Of a stretch of 64,000 nt of DNA, positions 57,324-64,000 are shown piece after piece. Position numbers and translations under genes: made by a program. The stretch's first letter is position 1, and each line of letters opens with the position of its first letter. The stretch comes from Mesorhizobium wenxiniae (GTDB lineage: Bacteria; Pseudomonadota; Alphaproteobacteria; Rhizobiales; Rhizobiaceae): positions 744,001 through 808,000 of the forward strand of contig NZ_NPKH01000020.1 in the NCBI RefSeq assembly GCF_002284535.1, read 5' to 3'. The notes beneath the pieces were generated by a model, which searched no databases, was not told where the DNA came from, and worked only from the letters and a program-made list of their open reading frames with translations.

Positions 57324-58108
57324 GGGATCGCTTCCTCTCCCGAACTGCAAACGACAATTCCGGTCGGAACCGAGCAAAAAGAGGTTCCGGCAGAGGCAGA
57401 TAGTCTCGTGGGCGCGCCGAACAGCTGCAGGTTGGAGCGCGCCCAGTCTGATGCGGGAGTCTTGCGCTCTCAGTCGCCGGCCCCGTGAGGTCCCAGCCAG
57501 CGATACGCAACTATACTCCCGATTGGCGCGCGTAGCGAGGGTAAAGCTCACTCAGCCTCAAACGACTATCCTTTACGCTGCCGCAGTTCCGCCAGACTAG
57601 CCCATCTGTCAGCCTACCGGTCGCGACCTCGCGCTGGCACAGTCTCTTCTTGCGAAGAGACCTTCGACAATAGGGCGTTGAACGTCCGCCCTGATAATCG
57701 ATTCAGACCTTGGGCGGACGGTTCGGGAATGACCGCCTTGGGTCAAATCACGTCGATGCCCGCGCCGGTCCGCTTCTGACGATCCGAGCATCAAAGCTGC
57801 CAGTCCGCTCTCGGCCCCACGCCGGTCATTCGACAGACATAACGGGGTCCCTGGCGTTACCTGCTCGTTCCGATCGACGAGACGAATGGCCACCCATTTC
57901 GGACGTTTAGCCGACCAGTTCGCGTCGACGTTGCCTGCGAGGTAGAAATGCGAATGCCAGTCCGATCTGTACGACCACAGCGCCGGCCGCATAAGGCCAA
58001 GCTCGGCAATTGTCGGGCCTATGCTTATTTAACGATCAGTCGATCGCCTCGATACCTTGCGCCTTCAAGGCCGTCGCGAGCAATCGACATCGGCGCCGAA
58101 CTGCATCC
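57324..58108. other. Long intergenic region upstream of the binding-protein operon
   Basis: 785 bases without a convincing gene. The minus-strand frame 57609-57992 is arginine-rich and lacks a ribosome-binding site. A TATAGT on the minus strand near 57510-57515 could be part of the operon promoter. I find no strong operator or repeat. Confidence 0.5.
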
Positions 58109-59770
58109 CTACTGCACCGTCAGCTCGGCTCGCTCGCCGGCCTTGACGGTCACCGTGCTTTCCTTCGAGCTGTTGTCCAACCTCTCCGAGACGATCGCGT
58201 AGTCGCCGGCCGGCAGCGCCGCCTGATATTTCTCGTCGTAGGCGTAACCGAGCGATTTGCGGTTGCCGTTGATGTCCTTCCTCGGATCGAAAATCTCGAT
58301 CTTCGAGGCCCCTGGCGCGGTGATCGCCAGCACGCCGGCATTAATGGCGACCTTCAGATCCTGATGCTCACCGGCCTTGACGCTGAACGGCTGCTCGACG
58401 ACGGCAAGGTCGACCGTCGCCGTCAGTATATAGTCATCGGGCGGCAGATCGAACTTGCTGTCGGGACCATAGGCATGAGCCACCTCTTGCCTCGTCCCGT
58501 CGATCTTCCTTCTTGCCTTGAACACCTTGAAGCCGATGCCCGAACCGTCGGCCTTGTCGCCGCCAGCAATGTAGTAGGCGTTGGCAACGACATGGCCGAC
58601 GCCGACGATGATATCCTTGTCGACGATCCTGCCGGCAGTGAGCGGGATGGTTTCGGTGATTTCGCCCTGCCCGATCCTGACCGTCACTTTCTGGTCGCCG
58701 GCCGGCAACACGACCTTCGTGTCGCCATAATAGGTCGCGGGCGTAGCGACGCCCGGATAGGCGATCACGACAGCCGCACCATCGGCGACGTCCGCCCCCT
58801 CACTTGGCCGTGGATGAATGATGAGCGTGCCGGCATTCAGCGTGACAAGGGGCTTGTAGACCTGGCCCGCCTCGACCGTGATCTTCTGTTCGGTCCTGGC
58901 TTCGCCATAGCTTGCGACGACTATGTAGCCGCCCGGCTCCAGATTGCCTTTGTAGGCTCCGTATTCGGTGGTGACGTAATCGCCGCGGGTGCCGTCGGAG
59001 CTCGCCTTGTAGATCTCCCAGGAATTGCCCTCGGTGACAGGATCGCCGCCCTCGGCGAGCACCACGGCCGGCATGAAGTTGAACTCCGGCTTTTCCGGCT
59101 CGGGGGCTGGCTGCGGCGCAGGCGCTGATTCGAGCGCCGGTGCAGGTGCGGCGGCGATGGTTTCGACCAGCGCGTCCTGTAGGGCTTGCTCGTCGGACGC
59201 CTGGATGTATTTGCCGCCGGTGTTGTCGGCGAGGCAAGCGACTTGCTTGCCCTCGTCCGCGGTCAGGCCGAAGCCGACGACGTTTACGGTGAAATCGACA
59301 CCGGCAGCACTCAGTTCCTTGCCGAGCGCGCAAGGGTCACCTTTGCAGGTCTCGAGCCCATCGGTGATGAGGATGACGGTGGCCTTATCCTCGGTGTATT
59401 TCAGCGCCTCGGCGGCCTGCTTGACGGCTGATGTCAGCGGCGTCTTGCCGATGAATTTCAGGCTGTCGGCGGCAGCGGAAACAGCAGCTGCCGAGCCAGC
59501 CTGCGGCGGCACGATGAGCTCGATGTCCTCGCAACTGCCCTTCTCGCGATGGCCATAGGCCATGAAGCCGATTTCCCTATCGGCGGGGACAGATTGCAGC
59601 ACCGTTCGCAGCGATTCCCGGGCGATTTCGAGCTTGGGCTTGCCGTCGATCTGCGCCCACATCGAGCCGGAAGCGTCGAGAACGATGACGACACGGTCGG
59701 CGGCAAGGCCGAGCGTCGTCATCCCCAACAGGAGGGCGGCCGCAGCGACGCCCCGCGCAAGTCCCGCCAT
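58109..59770 (-). CDS. Exported VWA-domain protein
   Basis: A 553-residue protein with a signal peptide (residues 1-24, MAGLARGVAAAALLLGMTTL ... LAA). Residues 25-205 form a von Willebrand A domain with an intact MIDAS motif (DASGSMWA, then TPLTSAV and ITDGLETC). An alanine/proline linker follows, then repeats of a beta-sandwich, carboxypeptidase-regulatory-like type (YKGNLEPGGYIVVASYGEAR, DLPPDDYILTATVDL, ALPAGDYAIVSERL). This suggests a metal-dependent adhesive or scaffold role. ATG at 59770 follows GGGGGAGAA; a longer upstream frame exists but lacks this start context. Confidence 0.85.
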   Translation of the reverse strand: MAGLARGVAAAALLLGMTTLGLAADRVVIVLDASGSMWAQIDGKPKLEIARESLRTVLQSVPADREIGFMAYGHREKGSCEDIELIVPPQAGSAAAVSAAADSLKFIGKTPLTSAVKQAAEALKYTEDKATVILITDGLETCKGDPCALGKELSAAGVDFTVNVVGFGLTADEGKQVACLADNTGGKYIQASDEQALQDALVETIAAAPAPALESAPAPQPAPEPEKPEFNFMPAVVLAEGGDPVTEGNSWEIYKASSDGTRGDYVTTEYGAYKGNLEPGGYIVVASYGEARTEQKITVEAGQVYKPLVTLNAGTLIIHPRPSEGADVADGAAVVIAYPGVATPATYYGDTKVVLPAGDQKVTVRIGQGEITETIPLTAGRIVDKDIIVGVGHVVANAYYIAGGDKADGSGIGFKVFKARRKIDGTRQEVAHAYGPDSKFDLPPDDYILTATVDLAVVEQPFSVKAGEHQDLKVAINAGVLAITAPGASKIEIFDPRKDINGNRKSLGYAYDEKYQAALPAGDYAIVSERLDNSSKESTVTVKAGERAELTVQ

Positions 59771-59887
59771 GAAAATTCTCCCCCAGTCAGTGGCCGCCAG
59801 TCCGGGGAAGCTATTTGACGCCGCGTCGGGACACAAGCCCGAACGCCGGGCATGGAAGGGTCGGCCACAAGCCTTGAGCCAAACCAC

Positions 59888-60895
59888 TCAATACGTCGTG
59901 CGACGCTCTTCGGAAGGCGGCCGGCCGAACTGCAGCCGATAGCTCTGGGCAAAATAGGAGTGTGAGGTGAAGCCGGTGGCGATCGCCACGTCGAGGATCG
60001 GCATGTTGGTCTGGCGCAGCAATTCGCGCGCCCGCTCAAGCCTGAGCCGCATATAATAGCGGCCGGGCGTCACCGTGAGGTGACGCAGGAACAGCCGCTC
60101 GACCTGGCGCACCGACAAGCCGGCCGACTTGGCGAGCTGCACCGCCGACAGCGGCTCGTCGAGATGATCGGCCATCAGCTCGACGATGCGGCGCAGCTTT
60201 TCCGATTTGCCGGTCAGGTCGCGCTCAGGACCGACGCGCTGACGGTCTCCGGCAGAACGGATGCGCTCGTGCTGGAACTGGTTGGCGACGCCGTTGGCGA
60301 GGCCCGAGCCGAAATCGCCGCGCACGATCTCCAGCATCAGGTCGATCGAGGTGGTGCCGCCGGCGCAGGTGTAGCGTTTGCGGTCGATCTCGAAGACATT
60401 GCCGGTGCAGTTGATGTCGGGAAACCGCTCGACGAAGCCGGCGCGGTTTTCCCAGTGGATGGTGCAGCGATAGCCTTCGAGCTGGCCTGCCTCGGCGAGC
60501 AGATAGGAGCCGACCGACAGTGCGCCGAGCGCGTTGCCGCGCCGGCCCCAGCTGCGCAGGGCCGCCAACACCTTGCTCTTGCCGGGAAACTCGGTCGTCA
60601 GCCCGACCGAGACGAAAAGGATATCGACCGGCGGCAGATCGGCGACGGCATAGTCGATCTTGAGCGGCAGGCCGTTGGAAGCCATGACGGCATCGCCGTC
60701 GGCCGACACCGTCGTCCAGCCATAGAAGTCGTGGCCGAGCAGCCGGTTCGCCGACCGGAACGTGTCGATTGCGGCGGCCAGCGAGAACATGGAAAACTTG
60801 TCGACCAGCAGGAACCCGAACTGCCGGCCGCCTTGAACAAGATCGTTCGCGACCGGCCGCTCTAGAGCGGGATGCATTTGGGTCGAGTGGGGCAT
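59888..60895 (-). CDS. GlxA-family AraC-type transcriptional regulator
   Basis: A 335-residue regulator. The N-terminal part (residues 20-200) is a DJ-1/PfpI-like, catalytically inactive amidase-type domain (FGFLLVDKFSMFSLAAAIDT); the C-terminal 110 residues are an AraC/XylS double helix-turn-helix (LAKSAGLSVRQVERLFLRHL, ATGFTSHSYFAQSYRLQF). Relatives regulate choline/glycine betaine, arginine or carnitine use. The first in-frame ATG (60895) lies inside a 13-bp palindromic repeat, so the true start may be the ATG at 60877 or there may be an altered N-terminus. Target genes are not evident. Confidence 0.85.
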   Translation of the reverse strand: MPHSTQMHPALERPVANDLVQGGRQFGFLLVDKFSMFSLAAAIDTFRSANRLLGHDFYGWTTVSADGDAVMASNGLPLKIDYAVADLPPVDILFVSVGLTTEFPGKSKVLAALRSWGRRGNALGALSVGSYLLAEAGQLEGYRCTIHWENRAGFVERFPDINCTGNVFEIDRKRYTCAGGTTSIDLMLEIVRGDFGSGLANGVANQFQHERIRSAGDRQRVGPERDLTGKSEKLRRIVELMADHLDEPLSAVQLAKSAGLSVRQVERLFLRHLTVTPGRYYMRLRLERARELLRQTNMPILDVAIATGFTSHSYFAQSYRLQFGRPPSEERRTTY

Positions 60896-60904
60896 CCCGC
60901 TCTA
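60863..60904. repeat. Palindromic repeat overlapping the GlxA-family start
   Basis: TAGAGCGGGATGC (60863-60875) and GCATCCCGCTCTA (60892-60904) are perfect 13-base inverted arms. It is similar in form to palindromic intergenic elements of mesorhizobia. The annotated N-terminus of the neighbouring regulator is encoded within it. Confidence 0.8.
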
Positions 60905-61005
60905 TCTCTTTATTTCAGCCGCATTTATGCAACGCCAAGTGATCCCACTTGGCTGCAAAATGCTCGGGGAACAGTGTGGTTCGGCAAAGCTGCGGCTTTC
61001 CAGAT

Positions 61006-61905
61006 TCAGAAAGACGGCCGTTTCAATCCGGCCGCGAGATAGGCAGAAGCTAGCGTGTTGGCCATCAGCATGGCAATGGTCATCGGTCCGACGCCGCCAG
61101 GCACCGGCGTGATGGCGCCGGCCATCGTCGCCGCTTCCGCATAGGCGACGTCCCCGACGAGGCGGGTCTTGCCTTCGCCCTTTTCGGGCGCCGCGATGCG
61201 GTTGATGCCGACGTCGATGACGGTGGCGCCTGATTTGACCCAGTCACCCCTGACCATTTCAGGTCTTCCGACAGCTGCAACGAGAATGTCGGCGGTGCGC
61301 GCCAGTGCAGCCAAGTCCTTCGTGCGGCTGTGCGCGATGGTCACGGTGCAGTTGGCGGCAAGCAGAAGATTGGCCATCGGTTTGCCGACAATGTTGGAGC
61401 GGCCGACGACCACCGCATTAAGGCCGGAAAGATCCTTGCCGCGCACGCGCTCGATCAGCAGCATCGAGCCGGCCGGCGTACAAGGCACGAACGCCGTCTC
61501 CAATTCGCCGGTGCCAAGCTTGCCGACATTGATGAAGTGGAAGCCGTCGACATCCTTTTGCGGCGCGATGGTCTGGATGATCTTGCCCGCGTCGATATGG
61601 CTAGGCAGCGGAAGCTGCACCAGGATGCCGTTGATGGCCGGATCGGCGTTGAGTTCGCCGATGATATCAAGCAGTTCCTGTTCGGAGGTCTCGGCCGGCA
61701 GCGTGTGCTGGACCGAATGAAAGCCGCATTCCTTGGCGGTGCGGGATTTGGAGGCGACGTAGACCTGGCTCGCCGGATCCTCGCCGACGATGACCACTGC
61801 GAGACCGGGCTTCAGCGCGCCCTTTCCCAACAGTTCGGCCGTCAAGGCCTTGACGCGCCGCACCACGTCTTCGGCGACGTTCTTTCCGTCAATCAACTCG
61901 GCCAT
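61006..61905 (-). CDS. folD: Methylenetetrahydrofolate dehydrogenase/cyclohydrolase FolD
   Basis: A 299-residue bifunctional one-carbon enzyme interconverting 5,10-methylene-, methenyl- and 10-formyl-tetrahydrofolate. The catalytic [40 protein letters not shown] (NADP site) and [11 protein letters not shown] are all present. ATG at 61905 (MAELIDG) is the usual start; an upstream in-frame start would add five residues. Single gene. Confidence 0.96.
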   Translation of the reverse strand: MAELIDGKNVAEDVVRRVKALTAELLGKGALKPGLAVVIVGEDPASQVYVASKSRTAKECGFHSVQHTLPAETSEQELLDIIGELNADPAINGILVQLPLPSHIDAGKIIQTIAPQKDVDGFHFINVGKLGTGELETAFVPCTPAGSMLLIERVRGKDLSGLNAVVVGRSNIVGKPMANLLLAANCTVTIAHSRTKDLAALARTADILVAAVGRPEMVRGDWVKSGATVIDVGINRIAAPEKGEGKTRLVGDVAYAEAATMAGAITPVPGGVGPMTIAMLMANTLASAYLAAGLKRPSF

Positions 61906-62027
61906 GAACACCCTCAGCATCGTTCTACTTCGGGCGGCATTTTCACGAAAATCCGACCCGGCAATCCCGTCAAAGCGCCGTCTTATGCCGCTAACTCGAA
62001 ACCGATGGCTTTTATTCTATCCGGCGC

Positions 62028-64000
62028 TCAGAAATAGCGCCGCGATCGGCTTTCGGTGAGTTCGCGAACCGCTTCGCGGAATTCGCGCAGGCTGGCTCGG
62101 ATTTCTTCGATGGAGGCTTGCTGTTCGGCGGCTTTCGAAGCCTGATTTGCGTCGTCCGACGAGGCTCGGGGATAGGCGGACTGCTGCTGCGGATAAGGCC
62201 CGGCATGGGGCGTCATGGCCGGCGGATAGGGATAGCCGGCCGGCGGCGGCTGCATCTGCCAGGGATAGCCCATCGGCGGTTGCGCATACGCCTGCATAGG
62301 CGGGGCCGGGTACATCGCTTGCTGCTTGACCGGATCCCGCTTTGCGCCTCCGGCGACTGCGGATGCGCCATTGGCCGGTGAGTCACTGGAACGCGAGGCT
62401 TCGCTGCGCGCCTTGCGCGGCACGATCCTGCTCACCGCCGACAGCAGCGCATTAATAAAACCTGAATGCCTGGTGGCCTCGACTGGGGGAACGGGCGGCG
62501 GCGACGCCTGGTATGCCTTGTCTTCAAAACGGCGCTCGTCCGTCCGGCGGCGCGGCCGCGAATTGGCGGTATCGCGCAGGCTCGCATAGGCGCCGCGCAT
62601 GGCGCCAAGGCCGACACCAGAGGCGAGGCCCGCCAGCAGGCCGGCAAGCACCGTCACGGCGCGCGACGGTCCGTTCGGCTCGAGCGGGGCGAAGGCCCTG
62701 GAGATCACGTTGATGTTGGCGGTGTTGATGTCTTTCTGCTCGCCGGTTTCCTTGGCGCGCAGAAGGTATTGTTCATAGACGGAGCGCTTGGCGGCGGCCT
62801 CGCGCTCCAGTTCGCGCAACGTGACCAGATCGCTGTTGACGTCGCCGCTGCGGACCTTCAACTGCGCCAGCCGGGAGGCCAGATCCTGTTCGAGCTGCAC
62901 GGCGCGCCTGAGGTCGACCTGCAGCGACGAGGCGATGCGGCGCAGTTCCCCGGCAATACGCTCGCGCGAGCCGGCAAGCTGGGCATTGAGCGCCTGGAGC
63001 TCGGGATGGCGCGGCCCGAACCGGATCGCGGCGCGGTCGGCCTCCTGCTTGAGCGTCGCATATTGCGAGCGCAACTCGCTCATCGTGTTGGAGTTGATCT
63101 CCTCCGGCAAGGTGCCGCTCAGAACCGAATTCACGTCGATCGAGCGCGCCGACGCCGCGCGGGCGTTAAGTTCCAGCGTGCGTGCGCGGGCGATGGCAAG
63201 CTGCTGGTTGAGCTTGAGCATCTCGTCGTCGCTGATCAGATGGCCTTGCGCGTCGACGAGGTCGTGCGCGGCCCTGAAATCCTCGACGTTGCGCTCGGCC
63301 GCCTCAACCCCCTTGCGCAACTCATCGAGCCTGCCCGTCAGTTCGTTGGTCGCGCGGCCAGCGGTGTCGGACTGGATCTGACCGAAGGTCTGCAGGAAAA
63401 CGTCCGTCATCGTATTGGCGATGAGAGCCGACTTCTCGCCATTTTGCGTGGTGGCGCTGACGGAGATGACGAAAGTCTTGCCGCCGCGCTCGACCGAAAG
63501 GCTCTCCGCCAGATTGCCGACGGCCAACGCATGGCGGCGGCCCTCAATGGCACCCGGTCCGTCATTGCGCGACAGGATCGATCGGATGAGCGTCATCACG
63601 CCCAGGCCGTCGGAACCTTGCCCGTTGAACTCCGGATCGTTGACGAGATTGAGCTTGTCCACGACCTTGTTGAGAACGGTGCCGGAGGTGAGCACGCGAA
63701 CCTGGTTTTCGACGATGGCCAGCGTGGCGTCGGACGCAACCACCGATTGGGTGAGGTCGCGGTCGGTGAGCTTCAGGTCGCGCGGGTCGACGATCAGCTC
63801 TGCGGTGGCTTCGTATTTCTTCGGCGTCGACAGCGCGATCGCGACGCCAAGCGTGGCGCCCAGTATCGTCATGGCGACGATCAGCAGCTTCGACCTGGCG
63901 ATGCCGCGGACGACCTGCATCGGATCGATCAACGGCTTCCATCCGTCGTCATCCTCGCGGGAAGACCGCTGCTCGTCGGCGGCGTATCGAGCTTCGAACG
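62028..64000 (-). CDS. Polysaccharide co-polymerase/chain-length determinant (Wzz/ExoP-like), 5' end outside the window
   Basis: The frame is open to the right edge, so the N-terminus is missing; the apparent start at 63932 is a TTG inside coding sequence. Visible parts: a membrane segment (KLLIVAMTILGATLGVAIAL), the Wzz-type periplasmic region starting YEATAELIVDPRDLKL, a long coiled coil (about residues 195-400 from 63932), a second membrane segment (VTVLAGLLAGLASGVGLG), and a proline/tyrosine/glutamine-rich C-terminal tail (MYPAPPMQAYAQPPMGYPW). No Walker motifs are seen in the C-terminal tail, so the autokinase domain of ExoP-type proteins appears to be absent or encoded separately. Probable role: control of exopolysaccharide chain length and export. 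Confidence 0.85.
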   Translation of the reverse strand, partial: FEARYAADEQRSSREDDDGWKPLIDPMQVVRGIARSKLLIVAMTILGATLGVAIALSTPKKYEATAELIVDPRDLKLTDRDLTQSVVASDATLAIVENQVRVLTSGTVLNKVVDKLNLVNDPEFNGQGSDGLGVMTLIRSILSRNDGPGAIEGRRHALAVGNLAESLSVERGGKTFVISVSATTQNGEKSALIANTMTDVFLQTFGQIQSDTAGRATNELTGRLDELRKGVEAAERNVEDFRAAHDLVDAQGHLISDDEMLKLNQQLAIARARTLELNARAASARSIDVNSVLSGTLPEEINSNTMSELRSQYATLKQEADRAAIRFGPRHPELQALNAQLAGSRERIAGELRRIASSLQVDLRRAVQLEQDLASRLAQLKVRSGDVNSDLVTLRELEREAAAKRSVYEQYLLRAKETGEQKDINTANINVISRAFAPLEPNGPSRAVTVLAGLLAGLASGVGLGAMRGAYASLRDTANSRPRRRTDERRFEDKAYQASPPPVPPVEATRHSGFINALLSAVSRIVPRKARSEASRSSDSPANGASAVAGGAKRDPVKQQAMYPAPPMQAYAQPPMGYPWQMQPPPAGYPYPPAMTPHAGPYPQQQSAYPRASSDDANQASKAAEQQASIEEIRASLREFREAVRELTESRSRRYF

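Noticed and set aside
57609-57992. Minus-strand 127-codon frame upstream of the binding-protein operon
   Set aside because: Arginine-rich with no domain, no ribosome-binding site and no supporting context.

Overview
The window looks like chromosomal DNA of a Rhizobiales alphaproteobacterium, most likely Mesorhizobium or a close relative in Phyllobacteriaceae. The signs are high GC, a complete Entner-Doudoroff operon (zwf-pgl-edd), a manganese-type sitABCD operon with a Mur-like Fur protein, an acetoacetyl-CoA synthetase, a phasin, a PdhS/PleC/DivJ-like cytoplasmic kinase, a tRNA-His without G-1, and several palindromic intergenic repeats of the kind scattered through rhizobial genomes. The genus is an inference from gene content; no rRNA or marker phylogeny is available here.

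Layout. 0-4 kb: a ROK/P-loop kinase fusion gene, then a 2.3 kb stretch bounded by an intact tRNA-His and a directly repeated copy of its 3' two-thirds, which looks like the remnant of a tRNA-integrating element. 4-9 kb: a candidate small RNA with three anti-Shine-Dalgarno motifs, a phasin gene and a large multi-PAS histidine kinase. 9-18.7 kb: acetoacetyl-CoA synthetase, an AsmA-like protein, a putrescine ABC transporter (potFGHI) and an EamA permease. 18.8-22.8 kb: a RamB/ScfR-type regulator divergent from isocitrate lyase, a small conserved-looking ORF and a degenerate receiver-domain protein. 23-27.2 kb: mur and sitABCD, followed by a decayed fragment of the same receiver gene. 27.3-32.4 kb: a HAD phosphatase and puuA-puuB (gamma-glutamylputrescine pathway), interrupted by a frameshifted S23/four-helix-bundle gene inside inverted octamer repeats, then an SH3-domain membrane protein. 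32.6-37.7 kb: an SDR and zwf-pgl-edd. 38-44.3 kb is accessory in character: an orphan hypothetical, an OhrR/MarR regulator with a divergent alpha/beta hydrolase, a LysR regulator with a divergent SDR/SnoaL pair, and a putative HTH protein. 44.3-48 kb: a PolX-family protein whose polymerase site looks inactivated, and a LigD with ligase and polymerase domains.

48.5-57.3 kb is the most unusual block: nine genes on one strand, closely packed or overlapping. They are four full-length and one truncated paralogous Tat-exported, cysteine-bearing substrate-binding-like proteins, an SCO1-like protein, a membrane histidine kinase, a stand-alone receiver and a receiver-adenylate/guanylate cyclase. No transport permease or ATPase accompanies them, which suggests a periplasmic sensing array feeding phosphorelay and cyclic-nucleotide output. 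58-64 kb: a VWA lipoprotein-like exported protein, a GlxA/AraC regulator whose predicted start lies inside a palindromic repeat, folD, and a polysaccharide co-polymerase that runs off the right edge.

Functional links: potFGHI could import putrescine for puuAB; acetoacetyl-CoA synthetase, the phasin and aceA fit carbon storage and acetyl-CoA metabolism; mur and sitABCD form a manganese homeostasis unit with a shared candidate operator.
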